From: Methylotenera_A sp049687015
GTDB lineage: Bacteria; Pseudomonadota; Gammaproteobacteria; Burkholderiales; Methylophilaceae
Assembly (NCBI GenBank): GCA_049687015.1
Contig: JBAVIP010000035.1
Coordinates: forward strand, 1 to 64,000
DNA length: 64,000 bases
Direction of reading: 5' to 3'
The notes below the pieces were generated by a model, which saw only the letters and a list, made by a program, of their open reading frames with translations, had not been told where the DNA came from and searched no databases. Shown piece after piece: positions 35,701-45,088 of the stretch; position 1 is the stretch's first letter; every line of letters begins with the position of its first letter. Made by a program: the position numbers and the translations under genes.

Positions 35701-37883
35701 CCATGTTTATTGAAGAAGCGCGCGAGATTCTGCCAGAAATCGGTTCGGAATTGCGTGCCTGGCGTGCAAACCCCAAACAAACAGAACATCCAGATGCATT
35801 GCAACGCGCGCTACATACGCTAAAAGGCAGTGCCCGCATGGCAGGCCAAGCAGAACTTGGCGATGCGGTACATGAGCTTGAAGATCATGTGCTTCGCTCT
35901 CTCAAGCGCAAAAATGAGGCAACAGATTTCGACAATATGTTTGTTGAATTAGATAAAATCGGCAGCTTCTTTGAAGACACGATGGGCAATACGCCAGAAG
36001 AAACAATTGGTCAAATTAGACAGGAAGATGTGGCACCAGCAGGCCGCGCGACCGATAGGAAAGCACAATTCCTGCGTATGCGTGCCGATACCTTGGACAG
36101 GCTGATTAACGAAGCAGGCGAGATTTCTATTATTCGCTCGCGCCTGGATAGAGAGCTGACCGGTTTTAAGCAATCTTCGAATGATTTGACCGAGAGCGTG
36201 ACGCGTTTGCGCACTTATCTGCGTGAGTTAGAGATTGAAGCCGAAACGCAATTGCAATCTCGCATGAGCATTTTGCAAGAAGCCAACGAAACTTTCGACC
36301 CGCTTGAATTCGACCGATTTACACGTTTGCAAGAACTCACGCGGATGATTGCCGAAAGTGTGAATGACGTAGCCACTATTCAAAACAGTTTGATTACCAG
36401 TTTGGACCATTCAGAAGCGGCACTGCAACAACAAAACCGCATGAACCGCAATTTGCAACAGAGTTTGCTAGGTGCACGTATGTTGCCGTTTAAGCAAATT
36501 ACAGAGCGCCTACAACGCATTGTGCGGCAAACCGCGCGCGAGCTTAAAAAGTCGGTGGATTTAGTGATTGAAGGTGAAAATACCGAAATTGACCGTAGTG
36601 TGCTGGATAAATTAGGCGCGCCGTTAGAGCATTTACTGCGTAATGCGGTGGCACATGGCATTGAGTCGCCACCTGAACGCAGTAAGCAAGGTAAAGTTGA
36701 CACTGGCAAGATTACGCTGAGAGTGCGTCAAGAAAATGACGAAATCAGTATCATTGTGAGCGACGATGGCGCCGGCATCAATCTGCAGCGTGTTAGAGAA
36801 AGAGCAATCAAGAATAATATGCTGGATGCGAATGCAGAGGTGGGTGAGCAAGCATTGATGTCGCTCATTTTTGAACCGGGTTTTTCTACCGCCGAAAGAG
36901 TTTCGCAAATTGCTGGCCGTGGGGTCGGTCTGGATGTCGTGCGCAATGACGTCAGCGGCTTGGGCGGCCGTGTAGATTTGAACAGTGAGTCTGGCAAAGG
37001 CACAACCTTCAATGTGCATTTGCCGGTCACGCTTTCGGTAGCCCATGTGCTGGCAGTGCGCTCTGGTCATGAGATTTATGCGTTGCCGGTGGCCATGATT
37101 GAGCAGGCGCAAAAAATCAAACGGCTGGATTTAATTAACGCCTACAAGGCAGGCGAAATCAAATGGGCGGATAAGCAATACCCGCTGCATTATTTATCCA
37201 AGCTGCTGGATCATCAGGAGCATCAACCTGAAGATCATGCCTACATTTCTGTGCTGCTGCTGCGCAGCGGCTCATATAGTATTGCCTTGCATGTGGATGA
37301 GGTGATTGGCAACCAGGAGGCGGTCATGAAGCCCATTGGCGCCCAGCTCGCACGTGTGCCGGGTATCGTGGGAGCGACAGTCGCCGGCGACGGTAGTATC
37401 GTGCTGATTATTAATCCTGTGCAATTGGCTAACCGCGAAGATCTGGCGGTAGGCAGCATCGTGGTGAAAACAGCTAAAGCCAAAGCACCCAAGATGGTGG
37501 CCAAGCAACGTATATTGGTGGTGGATGATTCACTCACCATGCGTAAAGTCCTGAGTCGCTTGCTGGAGCGTGAAGGTTTTGATGTGATGGTTGCAAAAGA
37601 TGGTATGGATGCGATGCAGCTGCTGCAGGAAATCACACCGGATGCGATTTTAACCGACATCGAAATGCCGCGTATGGATGGCTTTGGTCTGGCGCGCAAT
37701 ATTCGTGACGATGCGCGTACAGCGAATACGCCGTTGATTATGATTAGCTCGCGTACTGCGGATAAGCATCAAAACCTGGCCAAAGAAATTGGTGTCGATG
37801 CCTTCTTCGGTAAGCCTGTACAAGATGATGATTTAATTGATAAAATTAACGAATTACTGGCTTCCAGGCGAGTTTTGCACTAA
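32772..37883 (+). CDS. pilL: Hybrid chemotaxis histidine kinase PilL/ChpA
   Basis: 1703 aa, GTG start with CGGAG upstream. The N-terminal region of about 600 residues is helical. Three His-containing phosphotransfer-like segments follow: His675 (FHTLKGSGRT), His827 (IHTLASNALAAGF, lacking the LKG signature) and His1015 (LHTLKGSARM). Then come the dimerisation helix, the kinase domain (N-box HLLRNAVAHGIE at 1287, DDGAGI, GRGVGLDVV), a CheW-type domain, and a receiver with Asp1629 in LTDIEMPRMDGF. This is the Pil-Chp kinase that controls twitching and, in some species, cAMP. No pilK or chpB follows. Confidence 0.93.
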   Translation: MSENFDSSSLGWVKDQINQLLDSVLENINTVQSNMHDTSPMRLSQTSLYQASGALDMVGLEGCKRFCSELEKLAGKLEKKTINATPEIFEAFGKAVKTLQLYLQELLNGSPDIPLRLYPALNPIMAAQGETLEESELFFPDTTNSAPKDIPNKQLSDAEYASYIVEQRMVYQKSLLNWLQTRQPGALESMSAAVSNVSQAQQKTSNKTLWWAASAFTESLAQKEIAENQGAKRLCRKLDQELRLFADRVNKPHSNLLRDILYYVAISDVDKASVRKVKEVFELDQLIDKKSSANFIGNNINADETALVQQLIDELEKLRELWDEISSTIDFAKVDAKVGQAPVHLDNVLITRFSDALAASHAITQNLNRALLVDVYSMLQQASNTLRDDASKVNHAALIEIAAALNLIETTLKNYQQLDADKIQKLQSEVRRLESISSGTVYDKLEGDRTGELDRDTVKAVVTHIKESLKIVEQALDSYFRHPADRAPLTLTPQPLKQILAVFDMLGMPTPAAIMNTSGSFIRHFQQENYVANQAHFELVAESLSMIGLYADEMPKTRPESERALEDALQRLNSTLAEVGQNADSEEHAKVASAWPADAAPLETIESLSAKDTKPAERPAIADAVVTDQAFDSELLDIYLTEAEVVLAHIAQNCQALRVNATDYEALVEVRRSFHTLKGSGRTVGLNALGEIAGKVELFLNGVLDKKSTLNPQQIISIEQVSAAFAGWAAELRANGQAKVNQEAWLARIAELSNQSASESEKPSAKAGAKKPDAQVLIGGTRKMSRALYNIFINESMQNITLLEQDVAKLAADSGLRPSKEAKRAIHTLASNALAAGFTQMGELSRALENWLDEINTIWSPQQLELYTNTVKTLAGMWQKISELRNPRSANALIKVLKQATQQAMQNKAYSVEYTEISQDEEEIAMTATQANEVAFVQGVAAEGSSDEIEIKLITEGKSYPAKGALDTAQVGQELLTMFIEEAREILPEIGSELRAWRANPKQTEHPDALQRALHTLKGSARMAGQAELGDAVHELEDHVLRSLKRKNEATDFDNMFVELDKIGSFFEDTMGNTPEETIGQIRQEDVAPAGRATDRKAQFLRMRADTLDRLINEAGEISIIRSRLDRELTGFKQSSNDLTESVTRLRTYLRELEIEAETQLQSRMSILQEANETFDPLEFDRFTRLQELTRMIAESVNDVATIQNSLITSLDHSEAALQQQNRMNRNLQQSLLGARMLPFKQITERLQRIVRQTARELKKSVDLVIEGENTEIDRSVLDKLGAPLEHLLRNAVAHGIESPPERSKQGKVDTGKITLRVRQENDEISIIVSDDGAGINLQRVRERAIKNNMLDANAEVGEQALMSLIFEPGFSTAERVSQIAGRGVGLDVVRNDVSGLGGRVDLNSESGKGTTFNVHLPVTLSVAHVLAVRSGHEIYALPVAMIEQAQKIKRLDLINAYKAGEIKWADKQYPLHYLSKLLDHQEHQPEDHAYISVLLLRSGSYSIALHVDEVIGNQEAVMKPIGAQLARVPGIVGATVAGDGSIVLIINPVQLANREDLAVGSIVVKTAKAKAPKMVAKQRILVVDDSLTMRKVLSRLLEREGFDVMVAKDGMDAMQLLQEITPDAILTDIEMPRMDGFGLARNIRDDARTANTPLIMISSRTADKHQNLAKEIGVDAFFGKPVQDDDLIDKINELLASRRVLH

Positions 37884-38163
37884 AAGATAGCAAAAAACTC
37901 GTTAATTTTTGACAGTTTTTTTGTTGGATATCCGTATTCCGTGATGGATTTTGAATTTTGTCGTTGCTAGGCAAAAACAAATTAAATGATTGATTTAGAA
38001 AATTAACTCAGAGATTAGAGTTCCCTATAGAAGTCACTCAGCAACCTACACAAACGACCCAAAGCGGTCTTCTAGTAACTGACTTGTCGACACTTAGATA
38101 TTGGCCATAAAAATTATTCTATCTTCTATAAACATGCCCAACCTTTGCTAAAGTAGTTTATGT

Positions 38164-40233
38164 TTAATTTCCTACAACAAAAACTGTACCCCCGTAGATG
38201 CCTTGAAATTTACTGATAGGTTTACCAGTCCACATGATGGCATCATTATTTAGAGCTACATATTCAGGGCTACCTTGCTGGTAAGCGTAATTCCCACGTT
38301 TAATTACAGTTTTGGTTGCACCAGCGCCAGTAACTTCAGGTAGGTTGTAGCCTGTAGCAATGACTGCTATCAAATTTGCTCCAGGTTCTTTAATTAAATT
38401 CCAGCGAACAGGCTCATACCCGCTTAGCATTAGCACTAATGGGGTATCTGATTTTTTTACAATAACGCTGATACCAGATGGAGAACGGTCTTTAGTTTCG
38501 TACACGCCAACAGCCTCAACCTTTGCGTTGCTTGGTATGTTACCTAACATCCGATTCGTAGCGTTTAATATTGCCTGTTTTCTTGCTTCATTTGCTGCTG
38601 CACTGTAATTATATGTTGTAGAGGGAACGGTTGGGGGAACAGCGTCGACTGCTGAAGCCGTAGGCGCAGAGACTGCGTAGCGATTCCGCTCAATTTGTTT
38701 TAGCTGATCTAATAAAATCTTCTCTCTAAGCTGAGTTATGCCTGTTGTAGGTGCGCCTTTCATTCCCATTTGCTGCTGTACCCGATTAATTTCTTGAGCT
38801 GCTTTCATGGCTTCTTCCCTAGCTTTAGCCATTCTCTCCTCATTTTCCAATGCTGCTAACTGCATTTCAAGTTTACGACCCGCAATGATGGTTTCTAGTG
38901 ATTCTGGCTTGCCTATTCGCAGCTCATCTCCTACCCACATTTTTTGGTATTCTCTGCGCATAAAACCTGTGCGTCCATCTAGGGCATATAGCTCGCCAGT
39001 ATTGGCTTCAGTTGTTTCAACTGGTGACAGTGTTGAGTCTTTTACATTTAACACCCACGTCTTGACTTGTCTTTGCCCAAAATTATTGAAAGAGTCAACC
39101 AAAAGTGTTTCTTCATTCAACTTGGCAAAAGACCTACTTAAGAGAAACTCTCTTGTTTCAAACACCTTTTCCTCACCCGTCTCAAGGTTGATTAACATAA
39201 AATTCATATCAGTGGTTGCAAATGCAATAGCTTTGCCATCTAGCATCAATATGGGGGTAGGCTGATTAATGCCTTTTCGCGACTTTATTGTGAATGTTTT
39301 AATGATTGAGCTATCAACTCCACTTGTTGAACGGACATTTTCAAACAATGTAAAATCGGTATGGATTCCAATAAGTACGCGCGAGGGCGATTCACTCACA
39401 TGCAATGCCCAAGGCAAAGGATTATTGTTAGGTGATGAATAAGGCTTAATTTTTCCTTCTTTAAAATCAACTAACGATATTTCATTCTTTCCGTTTTTAT
39501 TATTTCTAACTAAAGCAGCTTGAACTTCTGGAAGCCAAGCATCTATATTATTAATATCTTTAGCGTGCCATAGTTCCTGTCCTGTTTCGGTATCTAAAAA
39601 GCGAAGGTCTCTATTGTTCACTGGGATGGCTAGTATTCTGCCATTGGGGGAAAGTAAAAAATTGGCCTGTGAGGCTTCTGGCATAGTCGGCAGACTAGTT
39701 ATTTTCTTGCCATTAGGAATTTCTACAGAAACAAACTCATTACGTGAGCCTCTAAGAACAGCGACCCCAGATTTTGAAGCTGATTTCCCCATATAGATTT
39801 CAACGCCATCTGGATTAGGTATTGTAGACGGCGAGCCCAACTTAACAAGTGGTTTTAATGGAGCCTGCGCAAGGCGGAAGCCGACTAGTTTCAAACCAAT
39901 GAGCTGTTGTAATTGCTCATCCTGATCTTTTAAACAGTCACGATCTATCGCTAGTTTTTTAACCTTTTCAATTGAATCAAAACGGCTAACAGAATAGCCC
40001 TGTGAACACGTTAGCGCCTTTAAGGTTAATCTTGATTCATAATTACTTTTAAATAGCTTAAGAGACTCGTCATCCGTTGGGATCAGAGATCCGAGATTCT
40101 CAAGTGAAATCCTAACTTCAGCGCTAGGTGGAAAAGCTTTATTAATTTTTTCAGGGGCTGACAATTGAGCATCTACAGCCCAACCAAAAACAAGTCCACC
40201 TAATAATAAACATAATCCTATTATTTTATACAT
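38164..40233 (-). CDS. Large secreted protein with propeller-like repeats and an unknown C-terminal domain
   Basis: 689 aa. Signal peptide (IIGLCLLLGGLVFGWAVDA). Residues about 130-430 show repeated beta-strand units like a WD40/PQQ-type propeller (NFLLSPNGRILAIPVNN, LRFLDTETGQELWHA). A coiled, charged helix follows (about 455-515), then a C-terminal domain with VEAVGVYETKDRSPSGISV and LMLSGYEPVRWNLI. I recall similar C-terminal domains in other uncharacterised proteins but cannot name a family. The gene looks more AT-rich than its neighbours and stands alone between pilL and dnaE with 280- and 349-bp gaps, so recent acquisition is possible. Confidence 0.6.
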   Translation of the reverse strand: MYKIIGLCLLLGGLVFGWAVDAQLSAPEKINKAFPPSAEVRISLENLGSLIPTDDESLKLFKSNYESRLTLKALTCSQGYSVSRFDSIEKVKKLAIDRDCLKDQDEQLQQLIGLKLVGFRLAQAPLKPLVKLGSPSTIPNPDGVEIYMGKSASKSGVAVLRGSRNEFVSVEIPNGKKITSLPTMPEASQANFLLSPNGRILAIPVNNRDLRFLDTETGQELWHAKDINNIDAWLPEVQAALVRNNKNGKNEISLVDFKEGKIKPYSSPNNNPLPWALHVSESPSRVLIGIHTDFTLFENVRSTSGVDSSIIKTFTIKSRKGINQPTPILMLDGKAIAFATTDMNFMLINLETGEEKVFETREFLLSRSFAKLNEETLLVDSFNNFGQRQVKTWVLNVKDSTLSPVETTEANTGELYALDGRTGFMRREYQKMWVGDELRIGKPESLETIIAGRKLEMQLAALENEERMAKAREEAMKAAQEINRVQQQMGMKGAPTTGITQLREKILLDQLKQIERNRYAVSAPTASAVDAVPPTVPSTTYNYSAAANEARKQAILNATNRMLGNIPSNAKVEAVGVYETKDRSPSGISVIVKKSDTPLVLMLSGYEPVRWNLIKEPGANLIAVIATGYNLPEVTGAGATKTVIKRGNYAYQQGSPEYVALNNDAIMWTGKPISKFQGIYGGTVFVVGN

Positions 40234-40582
40234 ATTATTTTTCTTTTTGAAAAGTGAAGTTAGATGTTTCTGTTACCAAATACTAATTAATATCAAGTAC
40301 AGACGCAAATGGTTTTTATATCAGTTTGTTTCAACCATGTTAGTTCTTTTAGATTAAGTAAAATGAACGACTGTTTTTGGCCGAAGTTACTCATTCAGCT
40401 TTGCTAGCTGCTTGCCCCAAAGCTGACGCTCACTAACTAAGAGTAGCAAATCAACATAAGCTGGAAATTCTCAATCCTGTTATTTATGGTCAAATCAATC
40501 ATGGAATACGGACAGCCCTTTTATTTGACTCATTTTTTATTTTTTTGGAGCCATTTTTTTTGCACGCAGGTAAAATAGTCGC
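40234..40582. other. Intergenic region between two divergent genes; no gene seen
   Basis: 349 bp, AT-rich near the secreted-protein start. No ORF with a ribosome binding site, no convincing hairpin and no tRNA was found. It must hold promoters for both the 689-aa protein (minus) and dnaE (plus); I could not assign -35/-10 pairs with confidence. TAAAAT lies just before the dnaE ATG. Confidence 0.5.
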
Positions 40583-43500
40583 ATGCAAGATTCCGTTCAA
40601 CATCCAGCCGAAAATTCAGAAACGCTCAGCCCGCAGTTTATCCACTTGCGCTGCCACAGCGAATATTCGATTGTGGATGGCATTGTGCGGATTGACGATT
40701 ATATCGACGCGGCCAGCAAAGATGCCATGCCGGCCGTGGCGCTTACCGACCTTAGCAATCTATTTGGCGCGATTAAATTTTATAAAGCCGCGCGCGAGCG
40801 CGGCATTAAGCCGATTCTGGGTTGCGAGCTTTGGCTGGAAAATACCAGCAACCGTGATCAGGCGTTCCGCATTTTATTGTTGGTGCAAACCAATGCGGGC
40901 TATCTCAAATTATGCCAGCTTATTAGTAAGGCCTATCTTGAGAATCAGTACAGGGGCCGTGCCGAGATCAAGCAGGCGTGGCTGGAACGGGCCGATGGCT
41001 TGATCCTCATATCTGGCAATGCGCAGAGTGACATCGGGGCCGCATTGAATGCAGGAAATGCAAAGTTGGCGTTGCAGCTGGCAGCCTCATGGTCGAATAT
41101 GTTTCCTGAACGCTTCTATATCGAGCTGCAGCGGACAGTCGATCCTAAAGATCATCCCGCACAGGAAATTCTAATCAGCAACGCCTTAGACCTGGCCAGC
41201 CAGTGCGATTTGCCAGTGGTCGCCACGCACCCCATCCAGTTTATCAGCCCGGATGATTTCAAGGCGCATGAGGCGCGCACCTGCATTGCCGAAGGCTATA
41301 TGCTGGCGGATACGCGTCGCCCCAAAAACTTCACGCCACAGCAATACTTTAAATCGCAGGCACAAATGTGCGAATTATTTGCAGACATTCCCGAAGCGCT
41401 TGCCAACTCGGTTGAAATTGCCAAACGCTGCAATTTAACACTCACGCTAGGCAAGAATTATCTACCCAATTTCCCCACCCCCAACCAGGAAAGCCTTGAT
41501 ACTTACCTCGTTCAACAGTCGAAAATCGGCCTGGAAGCGCGTTTGCAGATGCTGTATCCGAGTACGGAAGTGCGTGAAGCCAAGCGGGCAGAATATACCA
41601 CAAGGCTTGAATTCGAATGCAAAATCATCAATCAAATGGGTTTTGCCGGCTATTTTTTGATTGTGGCCGATTTTATTAACTGGGCAAAACATAATGGCGT
41701 GCCAGTTGGCCCTGGACGTGGCTCTGGCGCTGGCTCTCTGGTGGCGTATAGCCTCAATATTACCGATCTCGATCCGCTGGAATACAACCTGCTGTTCGAG
41801 CGTTTCTTGAATCCAGACCGTGTTTCCATGCCCGACTTCGACATCGATTTTTGCATGGATGGACGCGACCGCGTCATTGATTATGTGAAACAAAAATATG
41901 GCCTGGATGCCGTTTCACAAATCGCTACCTTCGGTACCATGGCTGCCAAAGCGGTGATCCGCGATGTGGGGCGCGTGCTGGATCTACCGTTTAATTTTGT
42001 GGATGGCATCGCAAAGCTGATTCCGCTTGAGCTTGGCATTACTTTGGAATCCGCGCTGGAAAAAGAACCGCAATTACAGGAAAGGCGTGAATCGGAAGAA
42101 GAAGTTGCTGAGTTGTTAGAGCTTGCATTGCGGCTGGAAGGCTTGGTGCGCAACGTTGGTATGCATGCTGGCGGCGTGCTGATTTCTCCGGGCAAGATTT
42201 CTGATTTCTCACCGATTTACTGTCAGGCCGATGGCGGTAGCCTGGTGAGTCAATACGATAAAGACGATGTAGAAGCTGTCGGCTTAGTGAAGTTCGACTT
42301 TTTGGGCTTGCGTACATTGACTATTTTAGAGTTGGCACTCGAAAATGCCAATAAACAGCGCGCCGCTTTAGGCGAAGCCTCGCTGAGATTCGAGACGCTT
42401 CCTTTGGATGATAAAGCGACCTATAAATTGCTTAAAACCGCTAATACCACGGCGGTATTCCAGCTGGAATCGCGCGGTATGAAAGACATGCTCAAGCAAG
42501 CGATGCCCGATTGCTTTGAGGATATTATCGCCTTGGTGGCTTTGTACCGCCCAGGTCCGATGGATTTGATCCCGGATTTTTGCCGTCGCAAGCACGGCAA
42601 ACAGCGCGTCGAGTATCCGCATCCGGCGACTGAATCTATTCTTAAAGAAACCTACGGCATTGCGGTGTATCAAGAGCAAGTGATGCAAATCGCGCAGGTG
42701 GTGGCGGGTTACAGCCTGGGCGCTGCGGATTTATTACGTCGCGCTATGGGTAAAAAGAAGCCGGAAGAAATGGTGGCGCAGCGTGCGATTTTTACCGAAG
42801 GCGCGCTTAAAAATGGCTTAACCGAACGCCAGGCCAATGAGTTGTTCGACTTGCTGGAAAAATTTGCCGGTTATGGCTTTAATAAGTCGCATGCGGCTGC
42901 CTATGCTCTGGTGGCTTATCAAACCGCCTATTTAAAAGCGCATTATCCTGCCGCGTTTCTGGCGTCTACTATGTCGGCGGATATGAACAACACCGACAAT
43001 ATTCATCTGTTTTTTGATGATTGTGCGCCGAATAAAGTCGAGGTGCTGCCGCCTGATATCAATCAGAGCGGTTATCGTTTTGAGCCACTGAATAACAGTC
43101 AAATTTTATATGGCCTGGGCGCGGTGAAGGGCACGGGGTTAGCCGCAATTGAAGTGATTTTAGCCGCACGTGAACAGGATGGGCCTTTTAGAGATTTGTT
43201 TGATTTTTGCGCACGTCTGGATTTGCGCAAAGTAAATCGCCGCGTGATTGAATCACTTATCCGTGTTGGCGCGTTTGATAAACTGGAGCCGAACCGTGCA
43301 GCATTGCTGGCAGGCGTAGGCATGGCAATCGCGGCGGCCGAGCAATCCAACAATCATGCCGGCCAAAATAGTTTATTTGGCGAGGTGTCTGAAACCAAAC
43401 ATGCACTGCCGAATGTACCTGCCTGGTCGCCAGAAGAGTCGTTGATTCAAGAAAAAGCCGCGCTGGGCTTTTATTTAAGTGGGCATCCATTTTTAAATGC

Positions 43501-44074
43501 GAAAGAAGACATCAGTCAATTTGTGCGCGGCACATTGGCCGATCTGGTGCCGCAAGAGCAGCCTAAATTGTTGGCGGGCATTGTGGCTGGGGTGCGCATT
43601 CGCATGACGCAGCGCGGTAAGATGGCCATTGTGACGATCGATGATGCAGTCGCCAGGGTGGATGTAGTGGTAGGCAGCGAGTTGCTCAATCAATACGCAC
43701 ATTTGATTAAAGAAGACCAGTTATTGGTGATTGAAGGACGCGTCAGCCATGACGAGTTCTCGGGCGGCAACCGTGTCAATGCACGCAAGCTGTATGACTT
43801 AGCTTCGGCGCGCAGCGCCTATGCCAGCATGCTGAAAATATCCTGCAATGGGCAATCGGATGCTGCAAAACTTACCACGATATTAAGCCCGTACCGTAAA
43901 AAAACAGCAGAATCTGATAAAAAATTATGTCCTGTTAAAATTGAATATCATAATAGCCAAGGTCAGGCCAGCCTGATGCTGGGCGACGCATGGCGCGTGG
44001 AATTGCAGGATGAGTTGTTGCAAAATCTTCATGCATGGTTGTCAAAAGAAAACGTAAAAATCCTTTATAATTAG
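40583..44074 (+). CDS. dnaE: DNA polymerase III alpha subunit DnaE
   Basis: 1163 aa, against about 1160 in E. coli. The N-terminal PHP domain starts HLRCHSEYSIVDG. The C-family polymerase active site has the metal-binding Asp residues at 418, 420 and 422 in MPDFDIDFCMDG. GPGRGSGAGSLV, KFDFLGLRTL, the tandem HhH and a C-terminal OB domain are also present. It is the replicative polymerase and is essential. It ends 42 bp before accA, the same order (dnaE-accA) as in many proteobacteria. Confidence 0.97.
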   Translation: MQDSVQHPAENSETLSPQFIHLRCHSEYSIVDGIVRIDDYIDAASKDAMPAVALTDLSNLFGAIKFYKAARERGIKPILGCELWLENTSNRDQAFRILLLVQTNAGYLKLCQLISKAYLENQYRGRAEIKQAWLERADGLILISGNAQSDIGAALNAGNAKLALQLAASWSNMFPERFYIELQRTVDPKDHPAQEILISNALDLASQCDLPVVATHPIQFISPDDFKAHEARTCIAEGYMLADTRRPKNFTPQQYFKSQAQMCELFADIPEALANSVEIAKRCNLTLTLGKNYLPNFPTPNQESLDTYLVQQSKIGLEARLQMLYPSTEVREAKRAEYTTRLEFECKIINQMGFAGYFLIVADFINWAKHNGVPVGPGRGSGAGSLVAYSLNITDLDPLEYNLLFERFLNPDRVSMPDFDIDFCMDGRDRVIDYVKQKYGLDAVSQIATFGTMAAKAVIRDVGRVLDLPFNFVDGIAKLIPLELGITLESALEKEPQLQERRESEEEVAELLELALRLEGLVRNVGMHAGGVLISPGKISDFSPIYCQADGGSLVSQYDKDDVEAVGLVKFDFLGLRTLTILELALENANKQRAALGEASLRFETLPLDDKATYKLLKTANTTAVFQLESRGMKDMLKQAMPDCFEDIIALVALYRPGPMDLIPDFCRRKHGKQRVEYPHPATESILKETYGIAVYQEQVMQIAQVVAGYSLGAADLLRRAMGKKKPEEMVAQRAIFTEGALKNGLTERQANELFDLLEKFAGYGFNKSHAAAYALVAYQTAYLKAHYPAAFLASTMSADMNNTDNIHLFFDDCAPNKVEVLPPDINQSGYRFEPLNNSQILYGLGAVKGTGLAAIEVILAAREQDGPFRDLFDFCARLDLRKVNRRVIESLIRVGAFDKLEPNRAALLAGVGMAIAAAEQSNNHAGQNSLFGEVSETKHALPNVPAWSPEESLIQEKAALGFYLSGHPFLNAKEDISQFVRGTLADLVPQEQPKLLAGIVAGVRIRMTQRGKMAIVTIDDAVARVDVVVGSELLNQYAHLIKEDQLLVIEGRVSHDEFSGGNRVNARKLYDLASARSAYASMLKISCNGQSDAAKLTTILSPYRKKTAESDKKLCPVKIEYHNSQGQASLMLGDAWRVELQDELLQNLHAWLSKENVKILYN

Positions 44075-44116
44075 CGCAGTTTGTATTTAATGCATTACAC
44101 GAGATGAAAGCCAGAA

Positions 44117-45088
44117 ATGAAAGTTAGCTATTTGGATTTTGAGCAGGGTATCGCGGATCTGGAAAAGCGCATTGATGCGCTACAGATATCGCATGATGAT
44201 CATGATGATTTGGATATTTCCAAAGAGCTTGAGCAGTTGCAGAAAAAAAATAAAAAACTGCTGGAAGACACTTATAAGAATTTAAACGCATGGCAAATTT
44301 CACAAGTGGCGCGTCACCCACAGCGCCCTTACACACTCGATTACATCAGCAACTTGTTTACTGATTTTGAAGAATTGCACGGCGATCGCGCTTACGCGGA
44401 TGACCCGGCGATTGTAGGTGGTATTGCACGTTTTGAAGGCATGCCAGTCATGGTGATAGGTCACCAAAAGGGTCGCGATGTAAAGGAGCGCCAATACCGC
44501 AATTTCGGCATGCCGCGTCCAGAGGGATACCGTAAAGCATTGCGCCTGTTCCGTTTGGCCGAAAAATTCGGTCTGCCGATCATTACCCTCATTGATACGC
44601 CGGGCGCTTATCCTGGCATTGGCGCAGAAGAACGCGGCCAATCTGAGGCGATTGCGCGTAATTTATATGTGATGGCCGAACTTAAAACACCGATTCTTGG
44701 CGTGATTATTGGCGAAGGTGGCTCGGGGGGCGCACTGGCGCTGGGTGTGGTGGATCAGTTATTAATGCTGCAATATTCCACTTATTCGGTGATTTCGCCT
44801 GAGGGTTGTGCTTCGATTTTGTGGAAAAGCGCCACCAAAGCGCCAGAAGCCGCAGAAACACTAGCGATTACGGCGGATCGTTTGAAGGGCCTGGGGTTGG
44901 TGGATGTGATCGTGAGTGAACCTTTGGGTGGCGCGCATCGCGACATTGATACCACCATGCAATCACTGCGTCACGCGTTAAAAACGGAGCTTGCTATCTT
45001 GCAAAAGAAAAGCACTGACAAGCTATTGGCGGCGCGCTACGAGCGCTTAATGGGTTATGGCAAGTTCAAAGAATCTGCCAGCAAATAA
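44117..45088 (+). CDS. accA: Acetyl-CoA carboxylase carboxyltransferase subunit alpha AccA
   Basis: 323 aa. It carries the carboxyltransferase alpha signature (ITLIDTPGAYPGIGAEERGQ) and the oxyanion glycine run GEGGSGGALALG. With AccD it moves the carboxyl group from biotin to acetyl-CoA in fatty acid synthesis. The 3' end overlaps tilS by 32 bases in another frame, which suggests translational coupling. Confidence 0.97.
   Translation: MKVSYLDFEQGIADLEKRIDALQISHDDHDDLDISKELEQLQKKNKKLLEDTYKNLNAWQISQVARHPQRPYTLDYISNLFTDFEELHGDRAYADDPAIVGGIARFEGMPVMVIGHQKGRDVKERQYRNFGMPRPEGYRKALRLFRLAEKFGLPIITLIDTPGAYPGIGAEERGQSEAIARNLYVMAELKTPILGVIIGEGGSGGALALGVVDQLLMLQYSTYSVISPEGCASILWKSATKAPEAAETLAITADRLKGLGLVDVIVSEPLGGAHRDIDTTMQSLRHALKTELAILQKKSTDKLLAARYERLMGYGKFKESASK

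Noticed and set aside
37884..38163. Terminator or small gene after pilL
   Set aside because: The only stems (GACC/GGTC) are too weak, and no ORF with a ribosome binding site is seen.
40545..41003. 152-aa plus-strand ORF overlapping the dnaE start
   Set aside because: It lies in another frame of a certain gene and has low-complexity basic composition; shadow of dnaE.
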